From the NCBI GenBank assembly GCA_010909165.1, contig MU008196.1:558001-622000 (forward strand): a stretch of DNA of 64,000 nt, in the 5' to 3' direction. The notes below the pieces were generated by a model. The model had not been told where the DNA came from. It saw only the letters and a program-made list of their open reading frames with translations, and ran no database searches. Both the position numbers and the translations under genes were made by a program. Source of the stretch: Anthoceros angustus. Taxonomy: Eukaryota; Streptophyta; Anthocerotopsida; Anthocerotales; Anthocerotaceae. Shown piece by piece: positions 9,850 through 18,779 of this stretch (positions within the stretch are counted from its first letter, which is position 1; the number at the start of each line of letters is the position of its first letter).

Positions 9850-9970
9850 ACGGATTTGTTGGAGAAACTCCAGTGCGATCTTGTGGATCAGCGGCACGCG
9901 GAGAAGATCCTGGAGGGGAAGTTGTCCCAAACGGAGGAAAGAGCAGTCCGGGCAACCACCCATGCCATGA
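9850..9970 (+). pseudogene. Fragment of the element A coiled-coil gag
   Basis: The translation LLEKLQCDLVDQRHAEKIL-EGKLSQTEERA corresponds to the DLVDQRAEK segment of element A at about 4083-4110. It is a short coiled-coil piece, followed by unrelated sequence with a TATATA at about 10,003. It shows that parts of the element A gag are dispersed between the two LTR-like blocks. Confidence 0.5.
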
Positions 9971-10619
9971 GTTTTCAATTATTCTTATGGCAAAACTGGG
10001 GACTATATATGGCATGCATGGAGGAAAGGCATACGTGGACAAGGAAGGTTTCGTGTTTGTGTACAGGCCAAGGAAGGTGGCATGGCAAGGCAAGAGCCAA
10101 CCGGTGGCATGGCATGCCACGTGATCCCCTTCTTCACACCCGCCCCCATTGGTTTGGGACGTTGACTTTGAATATTTGGCTGAAGCTCCTTGCAAAGAGG
10201 AACCCTTGGTAGGCGGTTCCTTCCCCTTGCCCTTCCCTGCTCGAGGCATGGCGCCTTTCAACTCCAAGTGCTTCTAAGGCAGTAAATTACTTCCCAAGTG
10301 CTGTCAAAGGAGGAAGCTACTTCCCAATCCCAAGCTTCCTCTCGTCCTCTTGGGGTCTCACCTTGAGGCTCTCCTGGTGGGGAACAATCACACAATCAGG
10401 AAGTTAGCTCTGGCTCACTCCCCGCCACCTTCTTCTCTTCTTCTCCTCTCTCGCAGAGGTGCCTCCCCTCAGTTTGCCTGCGCTTTCCTGGCGACTCTCC
10501 TCTTCAATCCGTGGTTACCCTCCGTCGCCTGAAGCGCCGCCCTCGCGTCCACTGTTCCTCCCAGCACTCAACACTCGCGGTGCTTCGCAAGTCTTGCTCG
10601 AAAAGCTCCTCAGCACATG

Positions 10620-11350
10620 ATATGTTCCTCCTCTCCCTCTCACTCCAGCTAGGGTTTCTTCCTCCGCTTCAGCTCGCGCGTAGCCTCCCTCTCCTCCATG
10701 CTCAGTGGTGGTGGCGATGGTCTTTCTTCTCTTCTCTTACGCTCCAGCTTCAACTCCAGTTCTTCATGAGGTGGGGACGCAACAGCCTTCTCCAACTGCC
10801 TTCTCATCGGACTCCATGGCCTCCAATTGCCATTTGGTCCCTGCTCTTCTCTCTGTCATCTCTTGGGCCTTATTTGCCCGGACTTCCTCCTGACATGCCC
10901 ACAAGGAGGCTGCTAGTTCCCTAGCCCCCTTCAAATCCACACGGCTGAGTGCTTCACAAGCACTCAGCAAGTCTTCCCCTTCCCTGCAGCAGTGAGGCTC
11001 GCCCCACCGGTGGGGTGCCAGCCCTACGTGGCTGCTCCCCCCTTGCAGTAGCACCGCCTACCTACTGGTGGTGGTGGTACTGACGGTAGTCACCGCACCC
11101 ACCGGGTAGTGCCTCCCTACGGGTAGGCTGCCCAGGGTGCCTCTTCCCAGGGCACCCACGAGATAGTGGGAACTCCTCCCACCCTGGGTCGTCACCCCTA
11201 CCGTGGTAGTCCTCCTCTCATAGACTACCACCTAGCCCTCCTTGGCCGGATCTTGCTCTTCTCCTCCTCCACCGCTCTTGTGGAAAGGCCTCCCACTCAA
11301 GGCAACCTTGTTGTCCACCTCCTCAGCCCTGGTCACAGCCTGAGAAGGTG
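10620..11350 (-). pseudogene. Inverted fragment of the element A gag
   Basis: On the minus strand the frame reads LLSACEALSRVDLKGARELA, then SLWACQEEVRANK and KWQLEAMESDEKA, nearly identical to element A at 3880-4050 but in the opposite orientation. Upstream on the minus strand (11,100-11,350) the nucleotide match to 3470-3650 continues (GAGGAGAAGAGCAAGAT, GGGAAGAGGCACCCT). The copy has GTCCGGGCAAATAAG where element A has GTCAAG and lacks four bases of the 18-bp unit. It is an inverted insertion or rearranged piece, not a gene. Confidence 0.65.
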
Positions 11351-11351
11351 G

Positions 11352-12120
11352 TGCATAGTGTAAGGGTATTAAAGCCCAATGTACTTAGACTAATACACTT
11401 AGTCTAAGTTAGGTGTCGATTAAGTATCATTAGTTTAACAAGCTAATCACTAGGAAGCTTCTTGTGCTCCTTCCTAGGAGCTTCTTGTGGAGCTTCCTAG
11501 GGAGCCCTATTGGAGGTATAAATACCTCCAAGCCTCATCTCAATGAGAGCTACTCTTGCCTCTCCTCTCCTCTCCTCTTTCCACCATCATGGGCTGCCAC
11601 ACGATCCTTCAACCGCATCGAGCCGAGCTTTGGTTTGGTTGTGTTGTGATGCTAGAATTTTCTAGTCGTGAATGGTCGCGTGGGTCTGCAGTGATCCAGT
11701 GTGCGCGAAGCTGCAAACGCCGCCAGCCGCGAGCGACGCCCAAGCCGTGAGCGAGGTAAAGGCGACCTCAGCGCAGCCGTGTGCCGCAGCCTCATGGTGT
11801 GAGGCCTTGTCCGCGGAGGCCGTGGCGGACAAGGCGCTGGGCTGCAAGCACGGGCGGGGCCGTGTTAACACGGGCGCTGAGGCGGGCGGGCGCAGCCGCG
11901 GCCGCTGGCAACGGACGGCGCGCCAGCCGAACGCGGGCGGCTGCCCGCAGCCTTGGCAGCGGAGTGCGCAGCCGCTGGGGAGCGTTGTGAGGCTGGGCGT
12001 GGGAGCTGTGGCAGCGACAGCCGCGGGCGGCGAACCGCGGCTCGCGCTACGGGCAGCCAGCCGGGCTGGACGCTTCAGCACATGAGCTGCTGGAGCCCTG
12101 GGTCAAGTGACGCAGGTTCG
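11352..12120 (+). repeat. LTR-like block, copy 2, with GC-rich 3' part
   Basis: The first 310 bp match copy 1 at 7632-7925, with TATAAATA at 11,517-11,524 in GGAGGTATAAATACCTCC. The remainder (11,700-12,100) is GC-rich and shares landmarks with copy 1 (CGTGAGCGAGG near 11,747 and near 8000) but is not low-complexity. Copy 2 has AGCTTCTTGTGGAGCTTCCT where copy 1 has a shorter version, so the copies differ by indels. A target-site duplication could not be seen. Confidence 0.55.
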
Positions 12121-12527
12121 GGCGCGCACTCGCCTGCTAGCGCGCCAGCCTCCTCCTGGCGTTCGTCTGAGTGGTTACCCCAGCCACCATCATCCTTCAT
12201 CTCGCCATCTTCCTTCTTCAGACTCTTCCACGATTCACGATGTCGTTGGATTCGCCGAGAAATCACACTCCGCCTCACCCTCAACACTGGTGTCGTGGTT
12301 ACGTACCCGGTCTCGGGATTGGCGTGCCTCTCCCGCTGCAGATCCCGTGACCCACAGTCGCTACCGGTGCCACTCGCGCCACTCCCCAACACCGGGATCC
12401 CCATCTTATGCCCCACCCTTGCGCATTTGACAAAAGGTACATAACCCACTTGTTTTCGTGGTTCCGGGCATTCATTTGAGTAGTGACCCGGTGTTCCGTG
12501 AATTATACAAGACTTTGGAATCGCCAT
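12075..12527 (-). pseudogene. gag zinc-knuckle fragment, divergent
   Basis: Minus-strand frame starting at 12,527: residues 6-20 read SCIIHGTPGHYSNEC, a C-x2-H-x4-H-x4-C variant of the retroelement zinc knuckle (second Cys replaced by His). A glycine-rich linker and a basic, charged region follow (VRRSVISRRIQRHRESWKSLKKED). No protease or polymerase follows on this strand within the next kilobase, so it is an isolated gag fragment. Confidence 0.5.
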
Positions 12528-12569
12528 TGGCTCGTGATGGATCTGGTCTCAGTAAGTCGGCCTCGTCTG

Positions 12570-14150
12570 GGGCCTCATTACTTGAATCGATTTTTTTCGG
12601 TAGTGGAAATTTTAGAGAGAATTGACCTTTTGGTCATTGTTTTACCTGCATAAGAAAATTCATTGCAATAGTAGAAAATCATCTACCATCAAGGTACAAA
12701 ACAATTGAACCATCCAAGTGGGTAAAAATCATCTACCATCAAGGTAGAAAATAGAGCAAAGAGAAAACATGACGACTAAGTGAATACCACCGGTCTAAAG
12801 CTCATTCTAGAAATCCCACCAAAATCGCTTAACTGACAACAACATTTTCTCGTTAAATAATATTCATAGTGATCCTGTGATATACAAAAACCAACAAAGA
12901 AACCTTTTCTTGCAAGAGTTTCCGATATCCGTAATGGCATGAAATACAATTCAACTAATGAAGAGTAAATACCGTAATAGATTGAACTCGCTAGATTGAA
13001 CTCTACTTCAACAACAATGGAACCTACAAACAAAACGAAAACAGCACACAAACCGTGATTAGGCCGATACTAGAAAACACTGGAAATAATCATAGCAAAT
13101 ACTTAAGAAATGATACTCACCTTATTTAGGGAAATTGACTGTACAATTATACAGATTGAAAACGTAATTTTCACCACCACTTGGCTTGATTGGCTTGTCC
13201 AAAGATCATTATTGGCAACCAATTGATGAAGAGGACTTGGACGAAATTGTCCTTTCCCAAGGTCACAACCTAATAAAATACAACCATTGATTTTCAATGT
13301 ACCGCATTAATAAAGAGCATAAGAAAACTTACCAATCCCGACGGATTTTCGCAGACAGCGCAAATATCTCGAGGCACATTCTTCTCGCCTGCCTCTTTCC
13401 ACCGCAGCCTCAACCTCTTGCCGCTCTATCCGCTCAGCCTCTTGATGCTTAATGTGCTCTTGTCTCCTCTCCACATTTCTCCGCCTCAATCTCAAGGGCT
13501 TTCTTTGCTTAGAGACTCGTAATTCAACCGCGACGCCTGCTCTCTATAAGAGCCTCCAAATCCTTTTGCCCTGAAACTCCAATTCGCTTCGCCTCATCAT
13601 ACTCCACCCCGTACGCTAATCTCGAAGTCACCAAAGCCACTTCCATTTCCATTTGCAACACAGTCAATACAATATCCAGAGGTGCTACCACCACATTTCA
13701 TCCCGGTTAACTTCGGATGATGATCACTCACTATGCACAATGCCCTCCAACAGAGGGACCATCGCATCCACTTCCCTCGTATCAATGTTGAAATGAGGGA
13801 CGAAGGTTTCCACTAGTCGCAGGATTCACAACCCGCCAAGATAAACATAATCGAAACTCCAAAAGAAGTGAAAACAAACAAACAGAAAAAGAATCAACCT
13901 TGTCAACATATGGAATTTCACTAGAACACCCAGCTTGTTGGTCTCGCTTATCCATCCGATGCCATCGGAGGTATGTTTGCAACCAAAACACCACGCCTCC
14001 CACCCCTGAATAACAGAGACCAAGATGATTAAAACAGATCCAACATGGCTGCATCGCAAGGAACCCGATAATACTGTGGACTACGGACTTCCCCAAGAAA
14101 TTAGGTAGGATTTTGTTTTTGTGGGAGCGAAGGATAGAACGAGGCTAAAA
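12570..14150 (-). pseudogene. Spliced minus-strand gene remnant with coiled coil, unrecognised
   Basis: Reading the minus strand: a frame near 13,600-13,690 gives LTVLQMEMEVALVTSRLAYG and EYDEAKRIGVSGQKDLEAL. Next comes an Arg/Glu-rich helix (RRRNVERRQEHIKHQEAERIE, about 13,430-13,490) and ECASRYLRCLRKSVGIG. A clean GT-AG intron follows: GTAAGT at about 13,333 and TTATTAG at about 13,271. The next exon is CDLGKGQFRPSPLHQLVANN, ending at a GTGAGT near 13,125. Stops interrupt the 5' part. Style and base composition resemble the recombinase gene at 18.8-20.9 kb, and the LTR element at 14.15-18.65 kb sits between them, so both may be parts of one interrupted element. Identity not known. Confidence 0.4.
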
Positions 14151-14781
14151 GGAGGAAATAAGCCCTGCTAGCACCTGACGGCACCGAGTATACCCCGACC
14201 GAGTGAGGAACGACTAGACCTAATGGCGGCGTGCACGGGTACCCACCCACCTGTGACCAGGTGATAAGTACGCCGTGGAAGGTAACTTAGAAGTTGGAGC
14301 GTAAGGAGATCGGGCGACGCCACGTGACGACCCCGAGTGGAGGACGCATGCGCTGGTCAGACTGTAACCTGCTGAGGCCGTTATAGCGGTGTATTCACGC
14401 CTGGCGCGCGCGGAGTAAGGCGAGTACGTCAGAAGCGCCAGAGTGCCATGCACCGGCGCACGGACAGTGGAAGAGGCGCCCCGCCCAGTTACTCAAGGCG
14501 TGGTCGCGAAGAAGGTCCTGGCGCACCGAGACACCGCGATCTCGCGCCCCGCACCGCTCCGCGGTATCTCGGGACACTCGACGCGCGGCTCACCGCTGAG
14601 GTCGGAGAAGCGAACGCGCGGGAGGCTCAACGCGCTGCCAGCCTTCGACAAGCGGCGAACCAAGGGAGAAGAAGGCGATGGCACCCAAAAGCCATGGAAG
14701 TTTGGGAGCCATGGAACCTTGTGGAGCGCAACATTGTGACCCGCGCTATCCGGACTTTGGGCTCGCCCAGGAAGCGGGGAA

Positions 14782-15003
14782 TTGGTGCAGGAGTGGCATT
14801 TGGACGTGTTCCAAATGGTCTGGACCTTTGACGGTCACCGTCCGGAGTTTGCCCGGAAGATGCTGGCGGCGGTCAACAAGGAGGTGCGGTCCAAGAACCT
14901 CCGAGAGGACCCAAGGCGATGGACCTTGAGGTCCCAAGGCGGCCTACAACCGCCCCAAGGAGGAAGAGGGGAGGGTGCCGAGCCCTCAAGGCGGGGAAGA
15001 TAG
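14782..15003 (+). pseudogene. Element G: N-terminal gag-like helical region
   Basis: The frame reads VQEWHLDVFQMVWTFDGHRPEFARKMLAAVNKE and then KNLREDPRRWTL before the frame becomes low-complexity Gly/Gln-rich and stops at 15,001-15,003. The 5' half resembles a folded helical domain rather than noise (regular hydrophobics, W and F positions). I do not recognise it. A frame change at the upstream end (14,700-14,780) suggests an indel. Confidence 0.35.
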
Positions 15004-15269
15004 GTCCACCACAGCGATGCTAAGGCTCGACGAACGGACCACCAACGGTTGGTCGATATCCGACCTGCTGGATGAGTCGTGGCGTGGCCCGGATCATCGC
15101 CCATCGAACCTACTACCAAGGTGGATCACCTTGGTGATAATCTATTAGTGTTCCCGCACGCTGCGCCGGGGAAGAGGGCGACTGGGAAGGATTATCTTCA
15201 CCGTTTAGCTGTGAAGCTCGCAAGCTCGTGGAGCGAGAAGCCCCGCCATCTGGCCGCCCCATACCGATC

Positions 15270-15850
15270 CATGTATGGGGCATTTCAACTCCTCGTGGAA
15301 GGAGAGCTTGAGCGAGCGCCCGAAAGGACCGGAGGCCTCCCAAGTGGAGCGGCAAGGGCGCCGGAGGAGGAGGCCGTCGACAAAACCAAACGGACTGGAG
15401 GAGGATGACGAGGATTCCGACTCCATACGCCTGGAGCGGACCCCTCACCACCTGTGGAAGTATGGAAGCACCCCGCCTCCTTCCGTGCCCCAACCACCAA
15501 GCAGAAGGCCTGCCCCCAAATTTCACCGGCCATCACTCCTACCGAGGAGCCTCACGACTGTGAGAGAGCAAGAACGCAAGACCACGGCTACCAACGCACC
15601 CTGGGCTGCAAGATTCTTCCCCGCCGACGAGTGGCAAGAAGGAGGAAGCGAAGGAGGGCGTAAAGGGACGCCGCCTGTGGAGCGGAGGACACCGCGCAGC
15701 GTGATCCGAGCCGGGTCCTGCCGCCGATGTGAAGGGGCAAAGGGCGTTCCTGACTCCATCACCTCCGCCGAGCCTGTGAAAAAGGGCGGAGAAGGAGCTC
15801 GCGCCAAAAGGGCCAAGGAGGGGAAGCCCGAGCCAAGACTCGTGACCTAA
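15270..15850 (+). pseudogene. Element G: Pro/Glu/Arg-rich linker
   Basis: The frame at 15,275-15,850 is open for 191 codons, hydrophilic (GRRRRRPSTKPNGLEEDDEDSD near residue 30-50; GGEGARAKRAKEGKPEPRLVT at the end). Several overlapping frames are open because of GC content. Probably the linker between the N-terminal helical part and the coiled coil. No domain recognised. Confidence 0.25.
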
Positions 15851-16060
15851 GGGTCCCGATTGTCCGAGAACCCACCGACTTGCCCGGATCATGTATGGAG
15901 GTCCTGACGGACTGGAGATGCCGCCCCGCAACGGACTTTGTGGGAGCCTCACTCAGCCGCCGTGGAGGAAACACGGCGGTCCTGCCACCGCCATGGACGT
16001 ATGCCTGGGTCTGTAAGGGATGGCCGAGAAGGCCTGTGAGGTGGAAGCCACCCGAGGCGC

Positions 16061-16570
16061 ATGGTGCTCCTCCGAGTGCTGGAGGGAGCCTGTGAGGCGA
16101 GAAGGAAGGCCGAAGCTCTCGGCAGGATTGAGGAAGGAAAACGCCGGGAGGCGGAGAGGGAGGTTTGGTCCATCCGCAAGGACCGGACCAAATTCCTTCA
16201 GCTGGAGGAACAGCTGAAGCAGGCCAAGGAGGCCCAAGCGCGGGCGGAGGACCTCTGCAGGCAGAGGGGCGTAGCGCAGCAGGAAGCAGAGGACGCCCGG
16301 GCGCAAGCGGAACGGGCGCGGGATCTCGCGGAGGCAGCCCGACTGGACCAGAGCCAAGCTGGAGAGGCTCAGGTGAAGGTGGCCAAGGAGGCGGAGGCCA
16401 CGGCGAGGCCGATCGCGATCACTATCGGATCGAACCGTGGAGAGAGGCCGAGAGAGCCGCGCCAATCAAGGCCGAGCAAGTGGTCATGGAGCAAGCACGC
16501 GAGCCGTGAGGAGGCGCTGAGGCCAGCACCCGGGAGATTGGGGACCCTGTGGTGCAGCAGCAGGAGGTAG
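16061..16570 (+). CDS. Element G: coiled-coil domain of gag-like protein
   Basis: Residues 1-120 form a long uninterrupted heptad-like Ala/Glu/Lys/Arg helix (CEARRKAEALGRIEEGKRRE, FLQLEEQLKQAKEAQARAED, AQQEAEDARAQAERARDLAE). This is a typical parallel coiled coil. After residue 125 the frame turns basic and disordered (RPREPRQSRPSKWSW), where an adjacent frame is equally plausible. Coiled-coil gag-like proteins also occur in elements A and B, so this may be a common solution for particle or complex assembly in this genome's non-autonomous LTR elements. Function is inference. Confidence 0.45.
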   Translation: MVLLRVLEGACEARRKAEALGRIEEGKRREAEREVWSIRKDRTKFLQLEEQLKQAKEAQARAEDLCRQRGVAQQEAEDARAQAERARDLAEAARLDQSQAGEAQVKVAKEAEATARPIAITIGSNRGERPREPRQSRPSKWSWSKHASREEALRPAPGRLGTLWCSSRR

Positions 16571-17289
16571 AAGGGCGGAGGCTGGAGCGGAGGACAACAA
16601 GGACACCTTTGAGTTGCAACCCAAGATGCACGGAGCAGGGGTTCTCAACGAGAATCCAAGACTTCGAGCGAGGTGGAACGCCGCCTCCGGGCTGTGGAGC
16701 CTGACGGATACGCCCGCCTGAGAAGGAAGTGGAGGACCTCCGGAAAGAATAGAAGAAGGGAGGAAGGCACTGGAGGAAAAGGTACATCGTCCCAGGAAGT
16801 GAGGAGCTCACCCATGGCCCGCAAAATGGCTGAGTAAGCAACAACGGGAGGAGGAGAACGCCGAGCAGCAAGGTTGCAAGAGGTAACGGAGGCATTTTGA
16901 CGGCCTCAAGGGAGTCCGCCCGCCATACCGTGAGCTTGGCCACGAGACAGCGCCAAGAAAGTGGGCGATCCGCCTGCCACGAGCACCTTGAGGAGGGAGT
17001 ACCGGTGCCCGGCTCATGTGGAGGAGGCGATTCAAAGAAGTCGATTCCGCCTTACCACGCAGAGCTCCTCAAGGCCTGGAGGTCCCGCGCCACCCCAGTG
17101 GGGAGGGTGGACTCCGGGACCAAGGAGGAGGAGGACGGACCCGGGACAAGACAACCGCTGGAGTCCTAGGAGCGCCTGCTTGACGACGGCAGCAGAAGAA
17201 GGAGAGCAGCTGGAGGAACCGGAGGAGGAAGGGGCCACACCGAGGTAAGCTCAGACCTCGCATGGAAGGACGAGGAGGATCTTGAAGGG

Positions 17290-17640
17290 GGGCAACCGGG
17301 CATTCGGGAACCAAGGGAGGGCTCATGGATGAACCTGGCTAGCCCGGGCGAGGAGGCATGCCCAGAGTCGAGGGTCCTGACTTTGTCCTGACTCGAGGAA
17401 AGGCCGGACCCGAGGTCCGCCCAAGGAAGTCCGACTTAGGGATCCAGACTCCAGTGACGAGTCCGGCCCCGAGGTCCGACCCTGTGGAAGGGTTGGGTCC
17501 AAGACCGACCTGAGGCTCCCGGCCCCGAGGACCGGACTCAAAGAAGGCCGGCTGGGGAGACCTGACTGGAGGGAAGACCGGACCTAGAGGTCCGGACCGA
17601 GTCGAGTGGTCCCGAGGTCCAAACTCGGGAGTGGGGAGAG
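17290..17640. repeat. Degenerate GTCCGGAC/CCCGAGGTCC repeats
   Basis: Between 17,380 and 17,620 the words GGTCCG, GTCCGG, GGTCC and CCCGAGG recur every 15-35 bases (for example CCCGAGGTCCG at about 17,410 and 17,470; AGGTCCGGACC at about 17,588). Similar words are dense in 50,500-50,740 and 51,350-51,440 on the opposite side of a related LTR. The array is irregular in spacing, unlike a satellite. Confidence 0.55.
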
Positions 17641-17939
17641 CCATCACACCAACCCCAGCAGATCCAACTTGAGGGCCCATCGCGCAGGGCCCGCGAGAGA
17701 GAAGAGGGAGGACGAGGAGGACTTGGTGGTGATCGCTGCCGCCGCCGGTGGCATGGCTGCACCGGAAGAGGAAGGGTCCCGCCGCGATCATCCGATTGGT
17801 GCGCCAGCTGTGGCTGTTTTGGGGCCGCCGTGCCAAGAAGGAATGAGGGGCTATCCTCCCCACCACCGACGGCGGCGATAGGTGGAATAGGCGTAGTAGG
17901 CGGCTGGTTAGGTACCCCGAAATGGCCCCTCACTGCAGA

Positions 17940-18620
17940 GGTGTAATAAAGGCGCCGACCTTCGCGAGTATATAAGAGGGCCAAGGCCGCCCGAATAAAT
18001 CATCTTCTCTTGGTGTTGATGCCGCTCTGCACCTTTGTGTGTCTTCTTGCTAACGTGAGTCCCGAGTCACCGAAAGGTGCACGATCCCGGGAGATTGACT
18101 GTGGTCCCGTGACGACCCTAACGTGTTGTGGTGTGCAGGAAGGGTGATCCCGTGCTCGCCGGAGCCGCGCAAAGACCGAACGGACTGAACGGTGAGCCGA
18201 GGAACTCCGGAGGGCGGCAGCCCGGACGGAGAGGCCCGCGGAACGACGAGGAGGTCCGGACTGTAACCCGCGCTTTTCTAAGACCGAGGAGTGTAGCGTG
18301 AGGGAGAGAGGAAAGGATCGATGTGAGTGAGTGAACGATACGGACGCGAACGGGTCTCTTAAACGCTTGGCCATACCGGCCCAGACGGTGAACGCTGAGT
18401 AGTTAGAGTATGTGTGTTGAGGTCAACGAGCGCGGCGGTAGGAATCACCAAACGCGGTAAACGGAGCCTATCATTCCTTTGGGAACGGACTTTCCTACAA
18501 CGACACGGGATTGTCGCCAATATTATCACCGAAAGTCGCGCCACAAATACCAACTGAAACTTGTGATAAAGTGGACCACATGGTGCTGAAAACTCGATGG
18601 TCGACATTGTTCGAGGTCTC
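17940..18620 (+). promoter_or_regulatory. Element G LTR promoter region
   Basis: GGTGTAATAAAGGCGCCGACC precedes TATATAA at 17,969-17,975 and a purine-rich AGAGGGCCAAGG leader. Further landmarks (CTTAAACGCTTGGCCATACC at about 18,360 and AACGGAGCCTATCATTCC at about 18,461) are shared with the inverted relative near 49.1-50.25 kb. Sequence shared by two elements that carry a TATA box is best explained as LTR U3/R/U5 plus leader. Confidence 0.5.
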
Positions 18621-18779
18621 GCTTTATGATGAACAACAGGAGGGGCATAATTTAACACACAAAAACAAGTCGTGACACGATTTTGACAAGTCCCTACAAA
18701 CTTGCAACAAATCTCAAACACTTACATTGTTAACTTGCACTCGCAAGGGTTGATCAGTGACTAGAAAATACAATTTCGG

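Larger units (their letters stand above)
14150..18650 (+). mobile_element. LTR element G, coiled-coil gag-like, non-autonomous
   Basis: A GC-rich block interrupting AT-rich flanks. It contains a helical protein region (14,782-16,570), a degenerate GTCCGG-rich repeat zone (17,380-17,640) and a promoter-like segment (17,940-18,600) with TATATAA at 17,969-17,975. The promoter segment matches the minus strand of 48.8-50.25 kb: GGTGTAATAAAGGCGCCG, then TCCCGAGTCACCG, CTTAAACG-TTGGCCATACCGG and GGAGCCTATCATTC. No reverse transcriptase or integrase is visible, so it would depend on another element. Borders are estimated from composition. Confidence 0.5.
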
